Assembly (NCBI GenBank): GCA_903877095.1
Contig: CAIRCP010000167.1
Coordinates: 1-64,000, forward strand
Reading direction: 5' to 3'
From: an uncultured Actinomycetes bacterium
GTDB taxonomy: Bacteria > Actinomycetota > Actinomycetes > Mycobacteriales > Mycobacteriaceae
Length of the DNA stretch: 64,000 nt
Shown here: piece by piece, positions 1 to 16,812 of the stretch
Numbering within the stretch: the stretch's first letter is position 1
Layout: every line of letters begins with the position of its first letter
Translations under genes and position numbers: made by a program
The notes under the pieces: generated by a model
Databases searched by the model: none
Told to the model about the DNA's origin: nothing
The model's input: the letters and a program-made list of their open reading frames with translations, nothing else

Positions 1-135
1 CCAACAGCCGACACGGCCCGACCAAGGAATAACAGGAAAAGCTGGGCAGACCAGCAGCTACCCGCTGCCCACCACCAAAATCGTGGCAAAAATCAGACTC
101 GACACACCTCACCAGGGTCCGTCCACGGATCGAGG

Positions 136-1785
136 CTAAGCCGACGCCGGGCTGGCTTTTCGGGCGTGGGTTCTGGCATGGGCCACCGCGTCGTCGAGGG
201 AGTCGATCAGGTGGTTCTCGTGGCGCAGCGCATCGATGACGCCCATGGTGGCCAGAAGGTTGCGGTGCTCGGCTTGAACGCCTTTGACGATGACGGTGAT
301 TCCGCGGGCTTCGAGTTCCTGTGCGATGTCGGCGAGGGTGTGAGCGCCGGTGGCGTCGAGCATGCCCAACTGCGACATCCGGATGATGACCACCGACACC
401 TCGGGGTGCTCGGCGTCGGTGATGGCGTGTGAAATGCGTTCGGCCGCAACGAAGAACATGGCGCCGTCCAGGCGCAGTAGCGCAATTTTCTCGTCGCCGG
501 GCTGCCGTGGCCCGGGTAGTTCCTCCCGTACGACACTGCTGCGGCGCGCCACGGTCCGCAGTGCGAAGAACGCGGCGATCAGGATGCCGATCTCGACCGC
601 CTCGATGAGGTCGAAGCAGACCGTCACCGCCGCCGTCAGTGCGAACGCCAGGGCATCGGATCGGGTCGAGCGCAGGATCTTGCGCACCGTCGGGAACGAC
701 ACCATCCGGAAGGAGGTCACCATCAACACACCGGCCAAGGCGGACAACGGAATTGCCGAAACCGGACCGGTGGCCAGATAGACCACGGCGAGCAGCAGCA
801 GGGAATGCACGATCGCCGCCACCCTGGTGCGGGCCCCCGCCCGGACGTTGACCGCCGTCCGGGCGATCGCCCCCGTCGCCGGCATGCCGCCGAAGAACCC
901 GGCGGCCATCGAGGCCAGGCCCTGGCCCACCAGTTCGCGGTCCGGGTTGTAGGACCCGGCCGGCGACATCGTCGCGGCCACCCGGGCCGACAGCAGGGAC
1001 TCGATTGCGGCCAGGGCGGCGATCGCCAGCGCAGCCCCGGTCATCGTGCGCAGCGCACCGACGTCGGTGTCCGGCAGGGCCGGTGCGGGCAGGTGGGACG
1101 GCAGTTCTCCGATGGTGGCCACCTGCAGGTTCAGCCCGACGACAACGGCAGTCGCCACCACGACCGCGGTCAAGGATTCGGGGATGGCGCGGTGCAGTCG
1201 CGGCAGACCGGTCATCAGCACCGCCACGACTGCCACGACCCCCAGCGTCACCCGGGCGGCGGACCAGTCGGCATGGGTGACGACGGCCCACGCCGCCGGG
1301 AGGGTTCGGTGCCCGGCCGGCGCTGCCTGTGCGAACGCGGCGGGGACCTGCTGCAGGAAGATGATTGTGGCGATTCCGAGGGTGAAGCCTTCGATCACGG
1401 GCCAGGGGATGAACGTCACGGCCCGCCCCAGGCCGGTGAACCCCGCGGTCAGGACCAGGGCGCCGGCCAGGACGCTCACCGCCGCGATCGTGCCCACTCC
1501 GTGCGCGGCGACGATGGGAGCGAGCACCACCGCCATCGCCCCGGTGGGCCCGGACACCTGGACCGGTGAACCGCCGAACACTGCGGCAACCAATCCGGCC
1601 ACCACCGCGGTGATGAGGCCGGCGGCCGCCCCGACGCCCGAACTGATGCCGAACGCGAGCGCCAACGGGAGGGCGACCACGCCCACGGTGATACCGGCGA
1701 GGACGTCTCGACGCCAGGACCGGCGCAGTCCGGTGTAGTCGTCGCGATGGGGCAGTAGCCGCTGCAGGGACCCGGCGGTGATCAC
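136..1785 (-). CDS. SulP-family anion (sulfate/bicarbonate) transporter with C-terminal STAS domain
   Basis: 549-aa ORF; many TM segments, GSPVQVSGPTGAMAVVLAPIV SulP motif, C-terminal STAS-like segment (VVIIRMSQLGMLDATGAHTL). GTG start. Confidence 0.93.
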   Translation of the reverse strand: MITAGSLQRLLPHRDDYTGLRRSWRRDVLAGITVGVVALPLALAFGISSGVGAAAGLITAVVAGLVAAVFGGSPVQVSGPTGAMAVVLAPIVAAHGVGTIAAVSVLAGALVLTAGFTGLGRAVTFIPWPVIEGFTLGIATIIFLQQVPAAFAQAAPAGHRTLPAAWAVVTHADWSAARVTLGVVAVVAVLMTGLPRLHRAIPESLTAVVVATAVVVGLNLQVATIGELPSHLPAPALPDTDVGALRTMTGAALAIAALAAIESLLSARVAATMSPAGSYNPDRELVGQGLASMAAGFFGGMPATGAIARTAVNVRAGARTRVAAIVHSLLLLAVVYLATGPVSAIPLSALAGVLMVTSFRMVSFPTVRKILRSTRSDALAFALTAAVTVCFDLIEAVEIGILIAAFFALRTVARRSSVVREELPGPRQPGDEKIALLRLDGAMFFVAAERISHAITDAEHPEVSVVIIRMSQLGMLDATGAHTLADIAQELEARGITVIVKGVQAEHRNLLATMGVIDALRHENHLIDSLDDAVAHARTHARKASPASA

Positions 1786-2059
1786 CGGCGCTCGCCGACC
1801 GGAGGCAGTGCTTCGAACGTCGCGAGTTGCCGCTGCTGTGCCCGCAGGGTGTCGGCCAGGAATGTCCTCGCGATCACCAACAGGGCCCCCGATTGGTGGA
1901 TTGGCGAATTGACTGAAAGATCAATCCGCAGATTAACCCACGAAGGGCGCCGCCGACCATTCCCGGCACGCGGAGGGGCCGCCGGCGTCCGGGCGTGCGG
2001 CACCGTGTCACCTGCGGCTTGGTTGCCGGTGCGCTGCCGTACTGGTTTGATGACCCTAA

Positions 2060-6672
<4,613 letters not shown>

Positions 6673-6825
6673 TCAACGGTTGGCGGGCCAGTCGGATATT
6701 AAAGGTTCTTCAACGAGGTTCATCACAGAGGCGGGCCCAGTCGGGCGCGGCTTCTTGCGTCTAGTCTCGTCCACCCCGGCGCGTGCTGCCACCCCCGGGC
6801 GGTGTCCGGAGTACGGTCAGGGCTC

Positions 6826-7365
6826 GTGACGACCCTGCCCGCGCCGACCTTCATCCCACTGGAGGTCTGCACCGCCGTCGGACTGCCCATGTCGACCCCG
6901 CTGGACAGCTGTATCTCGGCGGTGCTGGCCGATGTCGCCCGAGACGGTGTCGCGGCCCCCAAGGACGACGTGGCCGGACTGCAGAAGGTCGTCGCCGGAG
7001 CGCGTGACCGCGGCATCGACCTCAAGGTCGTCGTCATGGAGAAGAGCCCGGTTCTCGACTCGCCGTTGCGCGACGTCGCCAACCGGGTCGAGCAAGCCAA
7101 CCCGGGGTCGACCGTCTTGGTGATCAGCCCCGGGTGGGCGGGTTCCTACAGCACCTCCTACGACCGGGTGCTGCTGGAGGCGGGTCAGGACGTGGTCAAA
7201 ACCGCCGACACTCCGGTGCAGGGCGCGCAGAATTTCGTCGACCAGTTGAGCACCCCGATTTTTCCGTGGACGGCATTCACGATCGTCCTTGTCGCGGCCG
7301 TCGCCGCCGCCGCCGCAGTGACCCGATTTCTGCAACGTTGGGCGAAACGCGACACCAACGCCTGA
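6826..7365 (+). CDS. Conserved mycobacterial membrane protein (Rv1476-like)
   Basis: About 180-aa ORF with C-terminal TM helix; position between acn and ripA matches Rv1476. Confidence 0.75.
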   Translation: MTTLPAPTFIPLEVCTAVGLPMSTPLDSCISAVLADVARDGVAAPKDDVAGLQKVVAGARDRGIDLKVVVMEKSPVLDSPLRDVANRVEQANPGSTVLVISPGWAGSYSTSYDRVLLEAGQDVVKTADTPVQGAQNFVDQLSTPIFPWTAFTIVLVAAVAAAAAVTRFLQRWAKRDTNA

Positions 7366-7577
7366 ACCGGCCACCTGCGCAGACGCCTTTAGTGGGTGTT
7401 GCAATTCGGTCTCTATTCGGTCACACCTGCGGAAATACAAGCGTGTAATTATTTTTGCCCGTTTCTCGCCTGACAACTGTGACGTACGGTGCAACTGTCT
7501 CCATTGTTATTGATGTGGCATATGGGGCGCCTGTTGCGAACGTGACTGTTCGCGGAGCACTAGGAGTCGAGAGTCGG

Positions 7578-9077
7578 ATGAGACCTTCCCGCCGCGGTTA
7601 TCTCATGCAGCCGGCCGCCCGCGCGGGCCGCGCAATCGTGCCCCTCACCCTGACCGTTGCCATGGGGCTGACCGTTCCCGGACTGGCGCAGGCCGACTCC
7701 GAACCCGAGTCGGTCTCGGCGCTCGTCGCCGACGTAGCCGAAGCCAACCAGCGCCTCGATGACATCGCAGCCCGCGTCCAGACCGAACAGGAAAGCGTCA
7801 ACAAGGCGATCGTCGAGGTCTCCGACGCCCGCGACGCCGCCGCCGCCGCCCAGCAGCAGGTCGAGGCCAGCAAGAAGACCCTCACCGACGCGAACGCGGC
7901 GATCGGCGCGGCCCAGAAGCGTTTCGACACCTTCGCCGCGGCGACCTACGTCAACGGGCCGTCGGCCTCTCTCGTCCTGGCCCGCACCCCCGACGACATC
8001 ATCGCCACCGCGACGGCCAGCCAGACTTTGGCTCTCAGCAGCGAGAACGCCATGGCCGGGTTGCGGCGGGCCCGCACCGAAGCGGTCAACTCCGACTCCG
8101 CGGCTCGCGAGGCCAAACTCGCCGCCGAGCAGGCGGTCAAGGAGGCCCAGAACAGCCAGGACGCGGCCGTCGCCGCCCTGACCGAGGCGCAGCAGACGTT
8201 CCGCGACCAGCAGGCCGAGATCGACCGGCTGGCCGCCGAGCGCAAGGAGGCGAAGCGCAAGCTGGCCGAGGCCCAGGCCTGGGCAGCGCCGGCCGCGGTC
8301 CAGAAGGCCGCAGCAGCCGCGGTGGCTCCGGTTCCGGCCGCGGCAGCACCCGGCGAGCCCGCACCTGCGACCGCTCCCGGCGAGCCGGCTCCGGCGGCGG
8401 CCGCCCAGCCGGGCGACCGGTGGGACGGCGGCGCGGGCGCCAACGTCACGGTTCCCTATGGCACCCCGTCACAGTGGGACCTGACGCTCCCCGCGGTGCC
8501 CAGTGCGTTCGTCTCCGGTGACCCCGTCCAGATCATCAACGCGCTACTGGGAATCGCGCAGAACTCTTTCCAGACCACCCAGCAGCTCGGCAAGAAGTTC
8601 CTGCAGAAGCTCGGCATTCTCAAGCCCACCGACACCGGCATCACCAACGGCGGCGGCATCCCGCTGGTGTACGGCAACCAGGCCATCGAGTACGTGATCA
8701 AGCGGGCGCAGTCCCAGCTCGGCGTCCCGTACTCCTGGGGCGGCGGCACCGCGGACGGTCCCAGCCGCGGCATTGACGAAGGTGCCGGCACCGTCGGTCT
8801 GGACTGCTCCGGGCTGATCCTCTACGCCTTCGCCGGTGCGGGCATCAAGCTGCCGCACTACTCGGGCTCGCAGTACAACATGGGCCGCAAGATCCCGTCG
8901 TCGCAGATGCGCCGCGGCGACGTCATCTTCTACGGTCCCGACGGCAGCCAGCACGTGACGCTGTACCTGGGCAACAACCAGATGATCGAAGCGCCCTATA
9001 CCGGGGCCACCGTCCGCATCGCGCCGGTGCGCACCGGCGGCATGACTCCCTTCGTCGTCCGCTACATCGAGTGGTGA
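7578..9077 (+). CDS. ripA: Peptidoglycan endopeptidase RipA (NlpC/P60)
   Basis: Signal peptide, coiled coil, C-terminal NlpC/P60 (GVPYSWGGGTADGPSRGIDEGAGTVGLDCSGLILYAF...GDVIFYGPDGSQHVTLYLG). ATG at 7578 aligns with RipA N-terminus. Confidence 0.95.
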   Translation: MRPSRRGYLMQPAARAGRAIVPLTLTVAMGLTVPGLAQADSEPESVSALVADVAEANQRLDDIAARVQTEQESVNKAIVEVSDARDAAAAAQQQVEASKKTLTDANAAIGAAQKRFDTFAAATYVNGPSASLVLARTPDDIIATATASQTLALSSENAMAGLRRARTEAVNSDSAAREAKLAAEQAVKEAQNSQDAAVAALTEAQQTFRDQQAEIDRLAAERKEAKRKLAEAQAWAAPAAVQKAAAAAVAPVPAAAAPGEPAPATAPGEPAPAAAAQPGDRWDGGAGANVTVPYGTPSQWDLTLPAVPSAFVSGDPVQIINALLGIAQNSFQTTQQLGKKFLQKLGILKPTDTGITNGGGIPLVYGNQAIEYVIKRAQSQLGVPYSWGGGTADGPSRGIDEGAGTVGLDCSGLILYAFAGAGIKLPHYSGSQYNMGRKIPSSQMRRGDVIFYGPDGSQHVTLYLGNNQMIEAPYTGATVRIAPVRTGGMTPFVVRYIEW

Positions 9078-9088
9078 GCCGGAAAGCC

Positions 9089-9778
9089 ATGTCGCACAAA
9101 ATTTCTCGCTCTGTCCACCTCATCGCGACGATGTTCACGGCACTGGTGCTGGCTGTTGGCCTGGCATCCCCGGCGTCCGCCGAGCAGGCATGGGATCCGA
9201 CTCTGCCCAAGATCCTCAGCGCCGGTGCTCCCGGCGACCCGGTGGCGGTGGCCCAGGCATCGCTGGAGTTCACCCAGCACGCCGCCCAGGCGACGATGGA
9301 CCTCGGCCGAAAATTCCTCTCCGGTCTGGGCATCGGCGGCGGCCCCGCGGCACTGCCTGGCGGGCGGGTCAACGGCCCGCAGGCCATCGAGTACATGATC
9401 CGCCGGGGCGCCTCTCAGCAGGGCGTCCCGTACTCCTGGGGCGGCGGATTGATCAACGGGCCCAGCGAGGGCGTCGACCAGGATGCCGGCAAGGTCGGCT
9501 ACGACTGCTCGGGGTTCGTGCGCTACGCCTTCGCCGGCGTCGGCGTGCTGCTGCCCAAGTACTCCGGTGACCAGTACACCGCCGGGCGCCACATCCCGCC
9601 GTCGCAGGCCAAGCGGGGCGACCTGATCTTCTACGGGCCCGACGGCAGCCAGCACGTCACCATCTATCTGGGCAACGGCCAGATGATGGAGGCGTCGTCG
9701 GCTGCGGGCCGGGTGACGGTGAGCCCGGTGCGCACCGCGGGCATGACGCCGTACCTGACCCGAATCATCGAGACCTGA
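9089..9778 (+). CDS. ripB: Peptidoglycan endopeptidase RipB (NlpC/P60)
   Basis: Signal peptide and NlpC/P60 domain (VPYSWGGGLINGPSEGVDQDAGKVGYDCSGFVRYAF), immediately downstream of ripA. Confidence 0.94.
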   Translation: MSHKISRSVHLIATMFTALVLAVGLASPASAEQAWDPTLPKILSAGAPGDPVAVAQASLEFTQHAAQATMDLGRKFLSGLGIGGGPAALPGGRVNGPQAIEYMIRRGASQQGVPYSWGGGLINGPSEGVDQDAGKVGYDCSGFVRYAFAGVGVLLPKYSGDQYTAGRHIPPSQAKRGDLIFYGPDGSQHVTIYLGNGQMMEASSAAGRVTVSPVRTAGMTPYLTRIIET

Positions 9779-9907
9779 CCCGACCCACGTCGACGGATCT
9801 TCTATCGCCTGGAATAGTTGTCAGCGGGCACGCTGTTGCCCGGAAACTCAGATGAGCACGCGGTCTGGATATCAGCGCGTCGTGTCGGCAAGTTGTGGAG
9901 GAAATGG

Positions 9908-10999
9908 ATGACGTCACCAGGTGGGTACGGCGCGACGACTGCCGTTGTCACGCAGTCCGGCGGCAACGGACTGGCCGGTGATGTGCACACCCTGGAACGG
10001 GCCCTCTTCGAGGTCAAGCGCATCATCGTCGGCCAGGACATACTCCTCGAGCGCATCCTGGTCGGCCTGCTCGCCAAAGGCCACGTGCTGCTCGAGGGCG
10101 TGCCCGGCGTGGCCAAGACGCTGGCGGTGGAGACCTTCGCGAAAGTGGTCGGCGGCAAGTTCGCCCGCATCCAGTTCACCCCCGACCTGGTGCCCACCGA
10201 CATCATCGGCACCCGCATCTACCGGCAGGGCCGCGAGGAGTTCGACATCGAACTCGGCCCGGTGGTGACCAACTTCCTGCTGGCCGACGAGATCAACCGC
10301 GCCCCGGCGAAGGTCCAGTCGGCCCTGCTGGAGGTCATGGCCGAGCGCAAGATCTCCATCGGCGGCAAGACCTACCCGCTGCCCAAGCCGTTCCTGGTGA
10401 TGGCGACCCAGAACCCGATCGAGAACGAGGGCGTCTACCCGCTGCCCGAGGCTCAGCGCGACCGGTTCCTGTTCAAGATCAACGTCGACTACCCCTCCCC
10501 GGAAGAGGAGCGCGAGATCATCTACCGGATGGGCGTCACCCCGCCGGAGCCCAAGCAGGTCCTGGAGACCGGTGACCTGCTGCGCCTGCAGGATGTCGCG
10601 GCGAACAACTTCGTCCACCATGCCCTGGTCGACTATGTGGTCCGGGTGGTCACCGCCACCCGCCGTCCGGAGCAGTTCGGCATGCCCGACGTGAAGTCCT
10701 GGATCGCCTTCGGCGCGTCCCCGCGCGCGTCGCTGGGCATCATCGCCGCAGCCCGCGCCCTGGCGCTGGTCCGCGGCCGCGACTACGTGGTGCCGCAGGA
10801 CGTCATCGAGGTGATCCCGGACGTACTGCGTCATCGCCTGGTGCTCACCTATGACGCCCTGGCCGACGACATCAAGGCCGACGCGGTGATCGGCCGGATC
10901 CTGCAGACGGTAGGCCTGCCACAGGTGAATGCCATTCCGCAGCAGGGGCATTCGGTGCCCCCGGTCGGCGCAGCTGCGGCCGGCGCCACCATTCGGTGA
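9908..10999 (+). CDS. moxR1: MoxR-family AAA+ ATPase
   Basis: Walker A-like LEGVPGVAKT, LLADEINRAPAKVQSALLEVMAE, ATQNPIENEGVYPLPEAQRDRF; followed by DUF58 and VWA genes. Confidence 0.95.
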   Translation: MTSPGGYGATTAVVTQSGGNGLAGDVHTLERALFEVKRIIVGQDILLERILVGLLAKGHVLLEGVPGVAKTLAVETFAKVVGGKFARIQFTPDLVPTDIIGTRIYRQGREEFDIELGPVVTNFLLADEINRAPAKVQSALLEVMAERKISIGGKTYPLPKPFLVMATQNPIENEGVYPLPEAQRDRFLFKINVDYPSPEEEREIIYRMGVTPPEPKQVLETGDLLRLQDVAANNFVHHALVDYVVRVVTATRRPEQFGMPDVKSWIAFGASPRASLGIIAAARALALVRGRDYVVPQDVIEVIPDVLRHRLVLTYDALADDIKADAVIGRILQTVGLPQVNAIPQQGHSVPPVGAAAAGATIR

Positions 11000-11967
11000 G
11001 CGAGACGCCTTCGGCCGGTCCGGCAGCCGATCAACCGCAGTCCATCCACCCGCCGTCGTTCGAGCGCGGTGAGATCGGGGACGCCAAGCTCTCCGCCGCG
11101 CTGCGCACACTGGAACTGACGGTCAAACGCAAGCTCGACGGGGTGCTGCAGGGCAACCACCTCGGGCTGATCCCGGGGCCCGGCTCCGAACCGGGGGAGT
11201 CCCGCGCCTACCAGCCCGGTGACGACGTCCGCCGGATGGACTGGTCGGTGACCGCCCGCACCACCCATCCCCATGTGCGGCAGATGATCGCCGACCGCGA
11301 ACTGGAGACCTGGCTGGTGGTCGACATGTCGGCGAGCCTGGACTTCGGCACCACCGGGTGTGAGAAGCGCGATCTCGCGGTCGGTGCGGCCGCGGCGATC
11401 ACCTACCTCAACAGCGGCGGCGGAAACCGCATCGGCGCGATCATCGCCAACGGCGAGAGCATCATCCGCGTACCGGCCCGCGGCGGCCGCCAGCACGAAC
11501 AGCGCCTCCTGCGGGCGATCGCGACCGCGCCGCGGGCGCCGTTGGGCGTGCGCGGAGATTTGGCGACGGCCATCGACGCCCTGCGCCGCCCGGAACGCCG
11601 CCGCGGCATGGCGGTGGTCATCAGCGACTTCCTCGGCCCGATCAACTGGATGCGGCCGCTGCGCGCCATCTCGGGACGCCACGAGGTGCTCGGCATCGAG
11701 GTCCTCGACCCGCGCGACGTCGAACTTCCCGCCATCGGCGACGTGATCCTGCAGGACACCGAGTCCGGCATCACCCGGGAGTTCACCATCGACGAAAAAC
11801 TGCGTGACGATTTCGCCCGGGCCGCGGCCGCCCATCGGGACGAGGTGGCCCGGACGCTGCGCCGCTGCGGTGCGCCGCTGATGACGCTGCGCACCGACCG
11901 GGACTGGATCGCCGACATCGTCCGCTTCGTCGCCTCCCGGCGGCGCGGCGCCATGGCGGGCGCTTAA
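10996..11967 (+). CDS. DUF58 protein (Rv1480-like)
   Basis: [40 protein letters not shown]58 motif; overlaps moxR by 4 nt. Confidence 0.92.
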   Translation: MSETPSAGPAADQPQSIHPPSFERGEIGDAKLSAALRTLELTVKRKLDGVLQGNHLGLIPGPGSEPGESRAYQPGDDVRRMDWSVTARTTHPHVRQMIADRELETWLVVDMSASLDFGTTGCEKRDLAVGAAAAITYLNSGGGNRIGAIIANGESIIRVPARGGRQHEQRLLRAIATAPRAPLGVRGDLATAIDALRRPERRRGMAVVISDFLGPINWMRPLRAISGRHEVLGIEVLDPRDVELPAIGDVILQDTESGITREFTIDEKLRDDFARAAAAHRDEVARTLRRCGAPLMTLRTDRDWIADIVRFVASRRRGAMAGA

Positions 11968-12007
11968 TGAGCGGCGCAGTGAGCCGCGTAGTGAGCGAGG
12001 ACCGCTG

Positions 12008-13027
12008 ATGAGGGTGCCGTTGCTGGGACCGATGGCGTTGACCGACTTCGCCCACCCGTGGTTCTTCCTGTTCCTGCTGGTGATCGCCGCGCTGGTGGCG
12101 TACTACGTCGTCCTGCAGTTCGCCCGGCAGAAGCGCGTACTGCGGTTCGCCAACATGGAATTGCTGGAAAAGGTTGCGCCACAACGGCCCAATCGCTGGC
12201 GGCACCTTCCGGCGATCCTGCTGGTCTCCTCGCTGGTGCTGTTCACCGTGGCGATGGCCGGTCCGCAGAACGACGTGCGCATACCGCGAAACCGCGCCGT
12301 GGTGATGCTCGTCATCGACGTGTCGCAGTCCATGCGGGCCACCGATATCGAGCCGAGCCGGCTGGCGGCGGCGCAGGTGGCCGCCAAGCAGTTCGCCGAT
12401 CAGCTCACCTCCGGGATCAACCTGGGCCTGATCGCCTACGCCGGCACCGCGACGGTGCTGGTGTCGCCGACGACCAACCGGGATGCCACCAAGGTCGCGC
12501 TGGACAAGCTGCAACTGGCCGACCGAACCGCGACCGGTGAGGCCATCTTCACCGCGCTGCAGGCCATCGCGACGGTGGGGGCGGTCATCGGCGGCGCCGG
12601 GGGAAATGACGAGAGCAAGCCGCCGGGTCATATCGTGCTGATGTCCGACGGTAAAGAGACGGTTCCATCCAACCCGGACAACCCGAAGGGCGCCTACACG
12701 GCGGCGCGCACCGCCAAAGATCAGGGCGTGCCGATCTCGACGGTGTCGTTCGGCACCCCGTACGGATACGTCGACATCAACGATCAGCGCCAGCCGGTGC
12801 CGGTCGACGAGGAGACCCTCAAGAAGATCGCCCAACTGTCCGAGGGCAACCACTACAGTGCGTCCAACCTCGAGCAGCTCAAAGAGGTATTCACCCAGGT
12901 CCAGGACCAGATCGGTTACGAGACCATCAAGGGCGACGCCAGCACCGGCTGGCTGCGCCTGGGCTCACTCCTGCTGGCCCTGGCCGCCGGTGCCGCGCTG
13001 CTGATCAACCGCCGTCTGCCGGGGTAG
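12008..13027 (+). CDS. VWA-domain BatA-like membrane protein (Rv1481-like)
   Basis: [25 protein letters not shown] motif with N- and C-terminal TM helices. Confidence 0.92.
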   Translation: MRVPLLGPMALTDFAHPWFFLFLLVIAALVAYYVVLQFARQKRVLRFANMELLEKVAPQRPNRWRHLPAILLVSSLVLFTVAMAGPQNDVRIPRNRAVVMLVIDVSQSMRATDIEPSRLAAAQVAAKQFADQLTSGINLGLIAYAGTATVLVSPTTNRDATKVALDKLQLADRTATGEAIFTALQAIATVGAVIGGAGGNDESKPPGHIVLMSDGKETVPSNPDNPKGAYTAARTAKDQGVPISTVSFGTPYGYVDINDQRQPVPVDEETLKKIAQLSEGNHYSASNLEQLKEVFTQVQDQIGYETIKGDASTGWLRLGSLLLALAAGAALLINRRLPG

Positions 13028-13068
13028 CGTCGAACCCAGCGCTGGCGTGGCTGATTTCGGGCTCGTAG

Positions 13069-13967
<899 letters not shown>

Positions 13968-13991
13968 GCCCTCCAACACGAAAGGACCTAT

Positions 13992-14801
13992 ATGGCAGGC
14001 ATTCTCGAGGGCAAGCGCGTCCTCGTCACCGGCATCATCACCGATTCGTCCATCGCTTTCCACATCGCCCGGGTGGCGCAGGAAGCCGGCGCGGAGATCG
14101 TCTGCACCGGTTTCGACCGGATGCGGCTGATCCAGCGGATCATCGATCGGTTGCCCAGCCCGGCTCCCTTATTGGAGTTGGATGTGCAGAACTCCGAGCA
14201 CCTCGACAGCCTGGCCGACCGGATCGCCGAGGTCATCGGTGCGGGCAACAAACTCGACGGCGTGGTGCACTCCATCGGCTATATGCCGCCCAGCGGCATG
14301 GGTATCAATCCGTTTTTCGACGCGCCGTACGAGGATGTGGCCAAGGGCATTCACATCTCGGCGTTCTCCTACGCCTCGCTCGCCAAAGCCGTTCTGCCGA
14401 TCATGAACCCGGGCGGCGGCATCGTCGGCATGGACTTCGACCCCACCCGCGCGATGCCGGCCTACAACTGGATGACGGTGGCCAAGAGCGCCCTGGAATC
14501 GGTCAACCGATTCGTCGCGCGCGAAGCCGGCAAGGTCGGGGTGCGCTCGAATCTCGTTGCCGCCGGGCCGATCCGGACGCTGGCGATGAGCGCCATCATG
14601 GGCGGCGCGCTCGGCGACCAGTTCAAGGATGAGATGGGGATGCTGGAGCAGGGCTGGGACGAGCGTGCCCCGTTGGGCTGGGACATGAAGGATCCCACCG
14701 CGGTCGCCAAGACGGTGTGTGCCTTGGTTTCCGACTGGCTACCTGCCACCACCGGCACAGTGATCTACGCCGACGGCGGCGCCAGCACCCAGTTGCTCTA
14801 A
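13992..14801 (+). CDS. inhA: NADH-dependent enoyl-ACP reductase InhA
   Basis: [73 protein letters not shown]. Confidence 0.97.
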   Translation: MAGILEGKRVLVTGIITDSSIAFHIARVAQEAGAEIVCTGFDRMRLIQRIIDRLPSPAPLLELDVQNSEHLDSLADRIAEVIGAGNKLDGVVHSIGYMPPSGMGINPFFDAPYEDVAKGIHISAFSYASLAKAVLPIMNPGGGIVGMDFDPTRAMPAYNWMTVAKSALESVNRFVAREAGKVGVRSNLVAAGPIRTLAMSAIMGGALGDQFKDEMGMLEQGWDERAPLGWDMKDPTAVAKTVCALVSDWLPATTGTVIYADGGASTQLL

Positions 14802-15871
14802 TGGCCGAGGACGGATTTGACGCGCTCCTCCTGCTGTCCTTCGGCGGCCCGGAGGGCCCCGACCAAGTCATGCCGTTCCTGGAGAACGTCACTCGTGGCC
14901 GGGGTATCCCGCGGGAGCGGCTGGAGTCGGTGGCCGAGCACTACCTGCACTTCGGTGGCGTCTCGCCGATCAACGGCATCAACCGCGCCCTGATCGACAC
15001 CCTCCGCGCTGAACTGGCCGGGCGCGGCGAGAACCTGCCGGTGTATTTCGGCAACCGCAACTGGCACCCGTTCGTCGAGGACACCCTGGCCCAGATGCGC
15101 GACGACGGTGTCCGGCGCGCAGCGGTGTTCACCACGTCGGCCTGGGGCGGCTATTCCGGGTGTACGCAGTATCAGGAGGACATCGCCCGGGCCCGTGCTG
15201 CGGTCGGTGAGGACGCACCGGAACTGCAGAAGCTGCGCCAGTACTTCGACCACCCGTTGCTGATCGAGATGTTCGCCGACGCGATCGCCGAAGCCGCAGC
15301 GCAGTTACCGGCGGACCTGCGCTCCGGCGCGAGGTTGGTGTTCACCGCGCACTCCATCCCGATGCGCGCGGTCGACCGCTGCGGACCGAGCCTGTACCCG
15401 CGTCAGGTGGCCTACACCTCGGCACTGGTGGCGGCCGCGGCCGGTATCGCCGCCCACGATGTCGTGTGGCAGTCGCGGTCCGGGCCCCCGCAGGTGCCCT
15501 GGCTGGAACCCGATGTGGGCGATCATCTTTCAGTGCTGGCCGAGAACGGAACCCGGGCGGTGATCGTCTGTCCGGTGGGGTTCGTCGCCGACCACATCGA
15601 GGTGATCTGGGATCTGGACAGCGAATTGGCCGAGCAGGCCGACGAACTGGGCGTCGCCCTGGTTCGTGCGACGACGCCGAACTCCCAGCCCCGTTATGCG
15701 CGGTTGGCTCTCGATCTGATCGACGAGGTCCGGGAAGGGCGGCCGCCGTCCAGAGTTCCTGGGCCGCAGTCGGTTCCGGTTCAGGGCGCCAGTGTCAACG
15801 GCAGCTTCTGCACGGCCGTGTGTGAGGCCAGTGCGGCTGCGGCGCAGGCGGCCGGACGTCCGGGGCGTTAG
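14801..15871 (+). CDS. hemH: Ferrochelatase / coproporphyrin ferrochelatase
   Basis: [58 protein letters not shown]; start overlaps inhA stop (TAATG). Confidence 0.95.
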   Translation: MAEDGFDALLLLSFGGPEGPDQVMPFLENVTRGRGIPRERLESVAEHYLHFGGVSPINGINRALIDTLRAELAGRGENLPVYFGNRNWHPFVEDTLAQMRDDGVRRAAVFTTSAWGGYSGCTQYQEDIARARAAVGEDAPELQKLRQYFDHPLLIEMFADAIAEAAAQLPADLRSGARLVFTAHSIPMRAVDRCGPSLYPRQVAYTSALVAAAAGIAAHDVVWQSRSGPPQVPWLEPDVGDHLSVLAENGTRAVIVCPVGFVADHIEVIWDLDSELAEQADELGVALVRATTPNSQPRYARLALDLIDEVREGRPPSRVPGPQSVPVQGASVNGSFCTAVCEASAAAAQAAGRPGR

Positions 15872-15879
15872 TCCCGGCG

Positions 15880-16731
15880 TTAACGCCAGGCCGAATGCAG
15901 GATCGCGTTCACCGCGGCCATCCGGGCCGAGCGCACCACCGACGCCAACGGCCGCATCGCCCCGTCGGCGATCCGTGCCTGCGAGGCGCTGTGCAACCCG
16001 ATCGACGTCACTCCCGTGCTGACGGCGATGATCGCGTCGACATGGGCCGCGGTGGCCAGCACTCGCAGGGCGCGTGGCGGGGCGTGGTCGGGGATCCGGT
16101 GGTGGCTGTTCGCCTGGAGCAGTTCTTCGACCAATGCGCGCGGATCCTCGGTGGTGGCTGACAGCCGTAGGCCGTCGAGGGCTTCGGCAGCAGATCGCAC
16201 CGCCGAGCGCATTGCATACTCGGCGTCACCCAGATCGAGATGGTCGTCGACCGGCGCTTCTGGCAGCGAGTAGACCGACCACGAAAGCGTCTCTGGCAGA
16301 GGCGAAGCCGGCGTCTCGTCGTCGTCGTCGCATTCGAACGCGGGTACCAGACCGACGGCCGCTCCGTCGGGCGCGCTGATCAGGACCGCCTCGCCGGTTT
16401 CCAGCGCGTCACTGGCGAATTGGGTGCCCACCGGAAGGCCGCGAACGTCGCCGGGCAGCGGAAGCGCCAGCGAGATCGCGGGCCGCTGCGGCCACTCGCG
16501 GTCAGTGCGCCGAGCCGCTACCGTCCGGACCGTCTGCAACAGCGACACTGGACCGCACGCGTCGACGTCGGGCCACGGCAGGCCGGTTCGCCCGGCAGCG
16601 ACAGCATCGTAGGCGAGCACCGAATGGCATGGGGCCCAGGCGCTTAGCGCGTCCAGGACGTCGTCGGGCGCCGCATGGCCGGCCAGCCATGCGTTCGCCC
16701 ACACCGACATCGAAACACTCGGACACCACAT
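15880..16731 (-). CDS. Conserved mycobacterial hypothetical protein (Rv1486c-like)
   Basis: 283-aa ORF convergent with hemH; position matches Rv1486c. Confidence 0.75.
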   Translation of the reverse strand: MWCPSVSMSVWANAWLAGHAAPDDVLDALSAWAPCHSVLAYDAVAAGRTGLPWPDVDACGPVSLLQTVRTVAARRTDREWPQRPAISLALPLPGDVRGLPVGTQFASDALETGEAVLISAPDGAAVGLVPAFECDDDDETPASPLPETLSWSVYSLPEAPVDDHLDLGDAEYAMRSAVRSAAEALDGLRLSATTEDPRALVEELLQANSHHRIPDHAPPRALRVLATAAHVDAIIAVSTGVTSIGLHSASQARIADGAMRPLASVVRSARMAAVNAILHSAWR

Positions 16732-16812
16732 GATGGTCGAGAGTGTAATGGCCCGTGCAGCCCCCGGTCGCGCGACGGCGCGCCCCTGTGCCGGACGCGT
16801 AGGGTGGCTCGT

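Noticed and set aside
7536-7553. LexA/SOS box upstream of ripA (CGAAC...GTTCG)
   Set aside because: Half-sites are 6 nt apart; the usual actinobacterial SOS box has CGAAC-N4-GTTCG, so it does not fit.
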